Shown here one piece after another: positions 1 through 7,100 of a stretch of DNA of 11,527 nt. Positions within the stretch are counted from its first letter, which is position 1, and each line of letters opens with the position of its first letter. The stretch comes from an uncultured Eubacteriales bacterium (GTDB lineage: Bacteria; Bacillota_I; Bacilli_A; RF39; UBA660). Position numbers and translations under genes: made by a program. The stretch lies in contig OMQW01000075.1 of NCBI GenBank assembly GCA_900313345.1, positions 1 to 11,527 of the forward strand. Reading direction: 5' to 3'. The notes under the pieces are model-generated. The model was not told the DNA's origin and searched no databases. It was given only the letters and a program-made list of their open reading frames with translations.

Positions 1-77
1 GCTACTACTAAAATAGCAACACCAAGAACTGATAAAAGTATTTGTTTTGAATTACTCTTATTTTCTTTATTTTCCAT
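1..77 (-). CDS. N-terminus of a membrane or exported protein (partial)
   Basis: Only the first 25 codons are inside the window; the gene continues past the left edge. The ATG at 77-75 is preceded by a strong AGGAGG ribosome binding site at about 90-95. The visible peptide has a hydrophilic, Asn/Lys-rich head (MENKENKSNSKQ) followed by a hydrophobic stretch (ILLSVLGVAILVV), which fits either a signal peptide or an N-terminal membrane anchor. A candidate promoter lies just upstream, so it is probably its own transcription unit after tatD. In B. subtilis the gene after tatD (yabD) is yabE, a secreted G5/3D-domain protein, but nothing visible here shows homology to it. Function cannot be told from this fragment. 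Confidence 0.7.
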   Translation of the reverse strand, partial: MENKENKSNSKQILLSVLGVAILVV

Positions 78-113
78 AAATGAAATTCCTCCTATCTTTA
101 ACTTTACAAACTA

Positions 114-143
114 ATTATATAACATTAAATTTATAAAAGTAAA
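114..143 (-). promoter_or_regulatory. Candidate sigma-A promoter for the partial gene at 1-77
   Basis: On the minus strand a TTTACT -35 (143-138, four of six matches to TTGACA) and a perfect TATAAT -10 (119-114) are separated by 18 bases. The predicted start site is near 107, leaving about 30 bases to the ATG at 77 with room for the AGGAGG site. In DNA this AT-rich a TATAAT is common by chance, so the placement between two genes is the main support. Confidence 0.45.
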
Positions 144-159
144 TAGAAAAATGAAAAAA

Positions 160-918
160 TTATTTATTAAAATTATAAATATCTAAGGTATTATTAAAAG
201 TAATTTTAGAAACTTCATTTATATCTATATTATATATAGAAGCGAGCTTTTCAATAACATAATTTATGTTGGCAGATTTATTTACACTTCCGCGTAAAGG
301 ATGCGGAGCTAAATAAGGACTATCAGTCTCTAATACTAAATTATGAATATCTATTTTAGATAATGTTAAAGGTAAATTAGAATTTTTGAAAGTAACTGTT
401 CCACCAATACCTAATTTAAATCCCATTTTAATATAAATAGAAGCAGTTTCAAATGAACCTGAAAAACAATGAATAACACCTTTAACATTATATTTTTTTA
501 AAGTATTAATAGTATCTTCAGTAGCATCCCTAGAATGAATAACAACAGGTAAATTGTATTCCTCAGCAAGTTTTAACTGTTCTTCAAATAATTTAATTTG
601 TTCTATCTTATTATCCTTAGTATAGTGATAATCAAGTCCAATTTCACCTATACCTATAATTTTTTTATTTCTTTTAATATGAACTTTTATAATATCCAAA
701 TAATTATTAGGGAGTCTATCAACCTCTTCAGGATGAAAACCGATAGTAGCATATACTTCATTATATTTATTAGTTAAATAATCACAATCTTTTAAAGTTT
801 CCTCCTCACAACAAGAAGTAATCATATATTTACAACCTGCTAAAGTGTTTTCTTTAATTAATAAATCTATATTATCATAATATTTTTTTTCAATATGACA
901 ATGCGTATCAATAAACAT
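160..918 (-). CDS. tatD: TatD family metal-dependent deoxyribonuclease/hydrolase
   Basis: Encodes a 252-aa protein of the TatD/YcfH (YabD) family, cytoplasmic TIM-barrel metal-dependent hydrolases with DNase activity in characterised members, linked to DNA quality control. All metal-site signatures are visible: the HxH pair in FIDTHCH (H6, H8), the Glu in GIGEIGLDY (E92), His in VVIHSRD (H128), His in GVIHCFSG (H150) and Asp in LETDSPYL (D199). Length is typical for the family. The start was set at ATG 918-916 because GGTGAT (928-923) sits just upstream and the product then begins MFIDTH as in relatives; an in-frame ATG at 930 overlaps this ribosome binding site and has none of its own. Next to metG, the same pairing as B. 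subtilis metS-yabD. Confidence 0.95.
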   Translation of the reverse strand: MFIDTHCHIEKKYYDNIDLLIKENTLAGCKYMITSCCEEETLKDCDYLTNKYNEVYATIGFHPEEVDRLPNNYLDIIKVHIKRNKKIIGIGEIGLDYHYTKDNKIEQIKLFEEQLKLAEEYNLPVVIHSRDATEDTINTLKKYNVKGVIHCFSGSFETASIYIKMGFKLGIGGTVTFKNSNLPLTLSKIDIHNLVLETDSPYLAPHPLRGSVNKSANINYVIEKLASIYNIDINEVSKITFNNTLDIYNFNK

Positions 919-938
919 TTTAATCACCATAATAAAAA

Positions 939-968
939 TATCATAGAAACTTATAAATTTCTATGATA
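939..968 (-). terminator. Terminator-like hairpin over the end of the 51-aa gene
   Basis: A perfect 11-bp inverted repeat (939-949 with 958-968) encloses an 8-base loop and is followed on the minus strand by a short U-rich run (AUUUUUAUU). It overlaps the TAA stop of the small gene at 951-1106 and ends only about 20 bases before the tatD start. The U tract is short and the stem AT-rich, so termination may be partial; it could also be a leader structure for tatD. Confidence 0.5.
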
Positions 969-1106
969 ATTAAACCTAAAAAAATAAATAATTAATATTA
1001 TAAAATATAAAAAATCTAAATAATTCCCATATTCTATAAATAAAAGTAAAACAACTAAACTAATAAAAAAAATTATATCACCATTAAACAATATCTTCTT
1101 TTCCAT
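951..1106 (-). CDS. Small membrane protein, 51 aa, unknown function
   Basis: An intact small reading frame between metG and tatD. ATG at 1106-1104 is preceded by GAGG (1115-1112) with a 5-base spacer, within a longer GAGGAG run; the stop is TAA at 953-951. The product has a short charged head (MEKKILFNGD), a hydrophobic segment at about residues 11-24 (IIFFISLVVLLLFI), a short polar link (EYGNYLD), a second hydrophobic segment at about 32-43, and a basic tail (RFNYHRNL). This looks like a two-helix membrane hairpin. It lies between the metG terminator and its own terminator-like hairpin, which supports a discrete small gene. I do not recognise the family. AT-rich DNA can give hydrophobic frames by chance, so coding is likely but not certain. 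Confidence 0.6.
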   Translation of the reverse strand: MEKKILFNGDIIFFISLVVLLLFIEYGNYLDFLYFIILIIYFFRFNYHRNL

Positions 1107-1141
1107 AGTCTCCTCATTATACTACTAATAAAATTTATCAT

Positions 1142-1181
1142 AAAAAAAAGAATATATAAAGATATATATTCAATTTTTTTT
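1142..1181 (-). terminator. Intrinsic terminator of metG, probably bidirectional
   Basis: A 9-bp stem with a tetraloop (1150-1171; arms GAATATATA and its complement) is followed on the minus strand by eight U (1149-1142). The plus strand also reads the stem followed by AA and eight T (1174-1181), so it could act in both directions. It begins about 20 bases after the metG stop codon and separates the T-box-controlled metG transcript from the small membrane gene and tatD. Confidence 0.8.
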
Positions 1182-1193
1182 ACATTTTACATA

Positions 1194-2705
1194 TTATTTA
1201 CTAATTCTCATAAATAAAGCTTTAGGATCATTTAAATCATAAATATTATCAGAAATATATCTAAGTTCACTATTACTATTATTTATTTGTTCTAATATAT
1301 TTTTTGATGTATCTGGCATAAATGGTTCAAGAAGTAAAGCACAAACTCTAATAGATTCGAGTAAATTATATAAAACTGTCTCTAGCTTATCTTGCTTATC
1401 TGCTTCTTTAGCTAAAGCCCAAGGCATTTCGATATCAATATACTTATTACTTATTCTAAGTAAATCAAATATCTTAGTAACAGCATCACTTATATGTAAA
1501 TCATCCATTAATAATCTTATTTCATTATAAACATTATTAATATTATTGATAAATTCATTAGAGTCACTATCATTAATATCTTTATTTTCTATATGATGAT
1601 CAAAATACTTATTACCCATAGAAATAGTTCTTTGAACAAGATTACCTAAAATATTAGCAAGATCACTATTAATTCTTTCTTCGATTAATTCTTCAGTAAT
1701 GTTACCATCACTTGAATAAGGTATCTCATGAATTAAATAATATCTAATAGCATCAACTCCATATTTATCTACTAAAGTATCAGCATATAAAACATTACCC
1801 TTACTCTTGCTCATCTTATCATTATTCATTAAAAGCCAAGGATGTCCAAATATTTTCTTAGGAAGAGGTAAATCTAAACTCCATAAGAAACATGGCCAAT
1901 AAATTGAATGAAATCTAACAATATCTTTACCAACTAAATGTAAATCACAAGGCCATAATTCATTAAATATTTTACTAGAACCATCAGGATCATATCCTAT
2001 ATTAGTAATATAGTTTGTTAACGCATCAAGCCAAACATAAACAACATGCTTTGGATCAAAAGAAACAGGAATACCCCAGGTAAAACTAGTTCTAGAGACA
2101 CATAAGTCTTGAAGACCAGGTTTTAAAAAATTATTAATCATTTCTTTTCTTCTAGCTTCCGGCTCAATAAAACTAGGATTATCCTCAATAAATCGTAGTA
2201 ATCTATCTTGATATTTAGAAAGTTTAAAGAAATAAGCTTCTTCAGATGCTTCCTTAACTTCCCTACCACAATCAGGACACTTACCATCAACTAGTTGACT
2301 TTCAGTCCAAAATGATTCACAAGGAGTACAATAAAGTCCTTTATATTCTCCTTTATAAATATCTCCATTTTCATACATTTTATTGAATATCTTCTTAACA
2401 ATTTCCTCATGATGCTTATCAGTAGTTCTAACAAACTTACTGTAACTAGTATTCATTAAATCCCAAATATTTTTAATCTCACCTGAAATATTATCAACAA
2501 ACTCTTGTGGACTAATAGAAGCATCTTTTGCTTTTTCTTCAATTTTAACTCCATGTTCATCTGTACCAGTTTGAAAATAAACATCATAGCCCTCTAATCT
2601 TTTAAAACGTGCGATACTATCAGCAAGTACAATCTCATAAGTATTACCAATATGAGGTTTACCACTAGTATAAGCAATCGCAGTACTAATATAATATTTA
2701 TCCAT
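1194..2705 (-). CDS. metG: Methionyl-tRNA synthetase, compact form
   Basis: A 503-aa class I aminoacyl-tRNA synthetase that charges tRNA-Met (including initiator tRNA) in the cytoplasm. Visible motifs are the HIGH signature as HIGN (18-21), a zinc knuckle with two CxxC pairs (C126/C129 and C143/C146) in the connective domain, VWLDALTNY (224-232), the KMSKS loop (297-301, KMSKSKGN), and a helical anticodon-binding domain after about residue 345. The protein ends soon after the anticodon domain; the EMAPII/Trbp111-like C-terminal tRNA-binding domain found in many Firmicutes enzymes (about 640-665 aa) is absent. The start ATG has a clear AGGAGGG site at 2718-2712. Expression is predicted to be controlled by the T-box leader upstream, and a strong terminator follows. 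Confidence 0.97.
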   Translation of the reverse strand: MDKYYISTAIAYTSGKPHIGNTYEIVLADSIARFKRLEGYDVYFQTGTDEHGVKIEEKAKDASISPQEFVDNISGEIKNIWDLMNTSYSKFVRTTDKHHEEIVKKIFNKMYENGDIYKGEYKGLYCTPCESFWTESQLVDGKCPDCGREVKEASEEAYFFKLSKYQDRLLRFIEDNPSFIEPEARRKEMINNFLKPGLQDLCVSRTSFTWGIPVSFDPKHVVYVWLDALTNYITNIGYDPDGSSKIFNELWPCDLHLVGKDIVRFHSIYWPCFLWSLDLPLPKKIFGHPWLLMNNDKMSKSKGNVLYADTLVDKYGVDAIRYYLIHEIPYSSDGNITEELIEERINSDLANILGNLVQRTISMGNKYFDHHIENKDINDSDSNEFINNINNVYNEIRLLMDDLHISDAVTKIFDLLRISNKYIDIEMPWALAKEADKQDKLETVLYNLLESIRVCALLLEPFMPDTSKNILEQINNSNSELRYISDNIYDLNDPKALFMRISK

Positions 2706-2719
2706 ATAAATCCCTCCTA

Positions 2720-2948
2720 AAACAAAAAAATTATTATAAATATAAAGACGTCTAAACGCGGTACCACTTTATTTTATAATAATTAAATTACTATACACTC
2801 AAATAGTTAACGCCTATCTACGTCTATATTTACATATCAATATAGCAGTTCAAAAGTCATAACACATATCCCTTATATCTATTTACACCACCCATAGACT
2901 CTCTTAAATAATAAAAATATATGTCTCTTCATCAAAACATTTATAACA
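2720..2948 (-). promoter_or_regulatory. T-box riboswitch leader, methionine type, controlling metG
   Basis: The minus-strand leader carries T-box landmarks in order: an AG-bulge-like AGAGAG (about 2903-2908), the GGGUGGUG apical element of Stem I just after it, a specifier-loop candidate UUAUGAC whose AUG codon is at 2860-2858, the following UUUUGAACUGC element, and the T-box sequence AAAGUGGUACCGCG (2770-2757). AUG would read tRNA-Met. The UGGU of the T-box bulge is complementary to ACCA, fitting a tRNA with an A discriminator base as tRNA-Met has. A local antiterminator can form at 2742-2772 (AUAAAG with CUUUAU, GCG with CGU, UGGUACC bulged). Uncharged tRNA-Met would stabilise it and allow metG transcription. 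Confidence 0.9.
2724..2838 (-). terminator. Regulated terminator of the metG T-box leader
   Basis: The strand between the T-box and metG (AGACGUCUUUAUAUUU, about 2752-2737) pairs with an upstream segment (AAAUAUAGACGU, 2831-2820, with extension on both sides), giving a long, mostly AT helix around a GACGU/ACGUC core. Seven U follow at 2730-2724. It shares CGUCUUUAU with the antiterminator, so the two are mutually exclusive. Pairing was done by eye; the long loop and the few bases between helix and U tract make the exact form uncertain. Confidence 0.5.
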
Positions 2949-2954
2949 CTAGAT

Positions 2955-2983
2955 ATATTATCAAATAAAATATTATTTTTCAA
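2955..2983 (-). promoter_or_regulatory. Candidate promoter of the metG T-box transcript
   Basis: TTGAAA (2983-2978, five of six to TTGACA) and TAATAT (2960-2955) are 17 bases apart on the minus strand, with a TG one base upstream of the -10 (extended -10 form). The -35 lies inside the last codons of spoVT. Transcription would start near 2948, just before Stem I of the T-box, giving a leader of about 240 bases. Confidence 0.6.
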
Positions 2984-3443
2984 TATATTTAATTAAACTT
3001 TTAAGAAGTAATTTACTAATATTAATTTCGTTATCATTAAAATCATAATCTCTATAAATAATAAATCCCCCTACTAAATCACTATCAATAATAATAGAAT
3101 TATAAATAAAATAATACTTATTCCTAAATATATAATTAACCTTCAAACTACCTAGTAAATTAATATAAAAATCAAAATTATTATTTAAAAAATCATTATA
3201 CTTATAAATAATTCTTTCTCTATTAAATAATACTATAGAACTATTTAAATATTCAGAAAAAGTATTAATTAAAATTTTAATATATTCATTTTCTTTTAAT
3301 AAATCATATTTACTAATAATTATATTATTAGAATCACAAGATATATCTAAATAATCATCCTCTTTTATATTAAATCTTTTTCTAATCTCTCTAGGTATAA
3401 CAATTCTTCCAAGTCCATCAATTCTTCTAATAATACCAGACAT
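2973..3443 (-). CDS. spoVT: SpoVT/AbrB family transcriptional regulator
   Basis: A 156-aa DNA-binding regulator. Residues 1-47 form an AbrB-type swapped-hairpin domain (MSGIIRRIDGLGRIVIP, then REIRKRFNIKEDDYLDI), nearly the pattern of B. subtilis SpoVT. The rest (about 50-156) matches the position and size of the GAF-like C-terminal domain that separates SpoVT (178 aa) from plain AbrB (about 95 aa). In B. subtilis SpoVT tunes sigma-G genes in the forespore; whether this organism sporulates is not shown here. The start was set at ATG 3443-3441, with GGTGAT at 3452-3447, because the protein then begins like SpoVT; an upstream in-frame start adds 15 residues (MYIFIFIFNTNNGDY) without a domain match. 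It lies downstream of mfd, as in B. subtilis, and directly upstream of the metG leader. Confidence 0.88.
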   Translation of the reverse strand: MSGIIRRIDGLGRIVIPREIRKRFNIKEDDYLDISCDSNNIIISKYDLLKENEYIKILINTFSEYLNSSIVLFNRERIIYKYNDFLNNNFDFYINLLGSLKVNYIFRNKYYFIYNSIIIDSDLVGGFIIYRDYDFNDNEINISKLLLKSLIKYIEK

Positions 3444-3486
3444 ATAATCACCATTATTAGTATTAAATATAAAAATAAAAATATAC

Positions 3487-3517
3487 AAAAAAACTAGTCA
3501 AGATCATTAAGTCTTGA
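3487..3517 (-). terminator. Possible weak terminator before spoVT
   Basis: TCAAGA (3517-3512) and TCTTGA (3503-3498) can form a 6-bp stem with an 8-base loop over the last codons of the 216-aa gene. Seven U follow at 3493-3487, four bases after the stem. The stem is short, so this may be chance. If real, spoVT would need its own promoter; a TTGACT at 3501-3496 is only a poor candidate -35. Confidence 0.3.
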
Positions 3518-4144
3518 ATTAGCTTTAGTAAATAAATATCTTTCAGCTTGTTCTTTAGCTCCATTAATTAAAGTAGTATCTTTAACAATAAGTTTAAGTT
3601 CAATACCCTCAATAACACTTTTTTGATAATCTTTATTAAAGAATTTTTCTAAATCTTTTAAAAATTTACTATCAATATCTTTATCCTTAATCATAAAGAA
3701 TTTATCCATATTTTTAATTAAATATTTAGAAACATCATCTTTAATTACTTTCTTACTATCAGTTACAATCTTTTTATCTATTTCATTAAGTCTTTTTTTA
3801 GTAATTTTAATAATATCTAAATTCTTAACAGGTTTAAAATTTTTAACATCACTACTAATCTCATTAATTCTATATTTTTTTATAAAATCTAAATCTTTAA
3901 TTAAACTATCTCTATATTTAGAAAGAGTTTTATTAACAAATTCTGTATCAATTAATAATTTATTCTTTTTAGCAACATCTAAAAGTTTATTTTTTATAAC
4001 ATCCATAGAATCAAGTGGTGGTTTCTCAATAAGAAACTTTATATCAGAATCAACTAAATTATTAGTATTATTAGAAACTATATCACAAACTGCATATATA
4101 TAATTATTAAGTTGTTGTTCTTCAAAATCTTTTATATTATTCAT
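3494..4144 (-). CDS. Hypothetical charged helical protein, 216 aa
   Basis: I do not recognise this protein. It is rich in Lys, Asp, Asn and Ile, has no signal peptide or membrane segment, and looks mostly alpha-helical and cytoplasmic. The more ordered parts are LIEKPPLDSMDVIKNKLL near the N-terminus, a lysine-rich middle (about 85-150), and a C-terminal stretch ending EQAERYLFTKANSRLNDLD. The start was set at ATG 4144-4142 with GAGGAT at 4154-4149; an in-frame TTG at 4162 would add six residues but has no visible ribosome binding site. It lies 35 bases after mfd and 50 before spoVT. In many Clostridia a parvulin-type foldase occupies this place, but no PPIase motif or lipoprotein signal is seen, so that identity is not supported. 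Confidence 0.8.
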   Translation of the reverse strand: MNNIKDFEEQQLNNYIYAVCDIVSNNTNNLVDSDIKFLIEKPPLDSMDVIKNKLLDVAKKNKLLIDTEFVNKTLSKYRDSLIKDLDFIKKYRINEISSDVKNFKPVKNLDIIKITKKRLNEIDKKIVTDSKKVIKDDVSKYLIKNMDKFFMIKDKDIDSKFLKDLEKFFNKDYQKSVIEGIELKLIVKDTTLINGAKEQAERYLFTKANSRLNDLD

Positions 4145-4179
4145 AACTATCCTCACTAGCAAACATATTAAAGAATATC

Positions 4180-7100
4180 TTATGAAACATCTAAAGTCAA
4201 GTAAGATTTAATAAGTTCCATAAGTTTAATTAAATAAATAGTTGAATTTCCTTCAAGTCTAACAGTATCAAGTATAATGACTAGATTTTCTCCTCTTTTT
4301 TGAAATCTAAACAAAGGAGAAATTTTAAATGAAGATATAAATAATTGTTCCATATCAATTTTTTTAAGCATATCTCTTTTAAATAAAATCTCAATAAAGT
4401 TTCTAGTCTCTCTAACTCTTTCTATATAAGGTCTTGAAACATTCTCAAACCATTCTTCATACATATAATTAATAGTATCAATATCAGGTTTACCAAATCT
4501 ATCTGTAAGTTCATTAATAACATTATTAAAACTATCTTCTGAATCAATACTATTAATAAGTCTATGTATTTCAATTTTTAAATCATTGTCACTAACATAA
4601 CTATTTTTGATATGAGAACTAACATTAAGGAATGGTTGATTATTAGTATTAACTTCTTCTTCACTTTCACTAATAACACCATTTCTCCTATTAATTTCAT
4701 CATTAAGCATCTTTAAATATAAATCTATTCCAACACTATCAATAAATCCAGCTTGTTCAGCACCTAAAATATCTCCAGCACCACGGATAGATAAATCTCT
4801 TGTGGCAATAGAAAAACCACTACCGAGTTCAGTAAACTCTTTAATAACATTAAGTCTCTTAATAGCAATATTATTAAGTTCTTTATGATTATCATACATT
4901 AAATAAGCATAACTAAATCTATTACTACGACCAACTCTACCTCTAATTTGATAAAGCTGAGCAAGACCAAATTTATCAGCATCTAAAATTATTAAAGTAT
5001 TAGCATTAGGTATATCAATACCAGTTTCAATAATAGTAGTACAAACTAAAACATCAAATTCGTGATTAACAAAAGAAATCATTCTATTTTCAAGCTCTTC
5101 CTTAGTCATTCTACCATGAGCAAAATTAATTCTAGCTTCAGGAACTAATTCCTTTATTTCAAAAACTTTCTTTTCAATATCTTCTACTTTATTAGATAAG
5201 AAGAATACTTGTCCATCCCTAGCAAGTTCTTTATATATCGCATCCCTAATAATCTGCTTATTAAATCCAGTAACATAAGTTTGTACAGGATATCTTTCAG
5301 AAGGAGCAGTTTCTATTAAAGATAAACTTCTAATACCAGTCATAGACATTTGTAATGTTCTAGGTATAGGTGTTGCAGATAAAGTTAAAACATCAACATT
5401 AGTTTTATATTCCTTTATCTTTTCTTTATGTTTAACACCAAATCTTTGTTCTTCATCAATAATCAATAGTCCAAGATTTTTAGGTTTAATTTTTTGATTT
5501 AATAGTTTATGAGTACCAATAACGAAATCAACAGTACCATCTTCTAATCCTTTAATAATATTATTAAATTCTTTAGTAGAAGTAAATCTATTAAGTAATT
5601 TAATATTTACAGGAAAATCTTTAAATCTCTTTAAAGCATTTTTATAATGTTGATTAGAAAGAATAGTAGTAGGACATAAAAGAAGAACTTGTTTTGAATC
5701 ACTTATCGCTTTAAAAGCAGCAACAAAGGCAACCTCCGTCTTTCCAAAACCTACATCACCACATAAAAGTCTATCCATAGGTCTAGTGCTTTCCATATCC
5801 TTCTTAATATCAGAAATAGCTATAGATTGATCCTTAGTAAGTTTATAAGGAAAGGCTTTTTCAAAACTTTCTTGTAAATCAGTATCAGGACTAAAACTAA
5901 AACCCTTCTGTTTTTCCCTTTCAGCATAAAGCTTAATTAAAGAATCAGCCATATCTTGAACTTTCTTACTAATTCTCTTCTTTGTCTTTAAAAAATCATT
6001 ATTTGAAAGCTTATTAATATGAGGAATACTACCTTCCCTACCAGAATACTTAAATAAATTATCTATTTTAGAAGCTGGTATATAAAGCTTATCAGATCCT
6101 TGATATAAGACTTCTAAGAAATCCTTTGTAGATCCTCCTACTTCTAATGTTTTCATACCATTATATTTTCCAATACCATAAATACTATGAACAACATAAT
6201 CTCCAATTTCAAGTTTATTAATATCATTAACTTTAGAAGAGTATTTAAATTTTGTTTTATATTTATGAACAGTATTATTATTAATAAATAATAAATTAGA
6301 AGAAATGAAAGTAACATCTTTATAGCTAAAACCATCGTCAAATAATGAAGTAATAATATTTAATTTATTAGGATAAATATTATCAATAGTAGTAATTTTA
6401 AAATCATAATTAAATCTCTTTTTAAAATTATTAATTTGATAATCTTTTAAACATATAACCAAAGTATTATTATTATTAGATTCTCTATTTAAAAAAGCAA
6501 TTATCGAATCTTCTTTTTCATAAAAATTATCAATAGAATGGCTATTATAATTAATTAACTCTTTAACATAACTAGGTTTAACATTATCGACATCTAAATA
6601 ATATATAGCTTCTTTTGGTAAATCATCTAAATTAAACATATAATTACCTTTATAAAGGTTATCAGATTCATCTCTATATATTCTAGCTTCTTCTTTTATA
6701 GCATTAAAAGAATTAGTAAGTTGTGAGTAATCTTTATAGATAATATAAGGATTATCTAAATAAGAATAAATAGATTTAACATTCTCATAATTAATTAAAT
6801 ATTTTTGTTTACCAAATTCCTCTAAAGAACAATCTTTATTAGTTAAAAATTCAAAGTTAGGATATATAGTAATATAATTAATATTTTCAAATGATTTTTG
6901 TGTTTCCGGATTAAAATATTTAATTTCATCTATATCATCACCAAAAAACTCAAATCTAACAGGGTTATCAAATCCAACAGGAAATACATCAATAACAAAT
7001 CCACGTACTCCAACCTCACCAGTTGTAGTAACTAAACTAGTACTTTTATAACCCATTTTATAAAGTTTATTATATAATTCTTTAGGATTTATACTATCAT

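Noticed and set aside
1116..1121. A perfect TATAAT on the minus strand just before the 51-aa gene
   Set aside because: It overlaps the ribosome binding site (TATAATGAGGAG). Transcription would start at or after the site, so it cannot serve as the -10 for this gene unless the message is leaderless.
1836..1844. MetRS has GHPW before the KMSKS loop, unlike HGW in B. subtilis
   Set aside because: As I recall, GHPW is common in clostridial-type MetRS, so it marks a subtype and not an unusual substitution.
3494..3600. C-terminus of the 216-aa protein faintly resembling ATP synthase delta or V-ATPase E subunit tails
   Set aside because: The likeness is limited to a short beta-like stretch, the glycine pattern of AtpH is absent, and there is no ATP synthase context.
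6153..6341. 62-aa hydrophobic reading frame on the minus strand inside mfd
   Set aside because: It is out of frame within the conserved RNA-polymerase-interacting region of mfd and is a by-product of AT-rich sequence.
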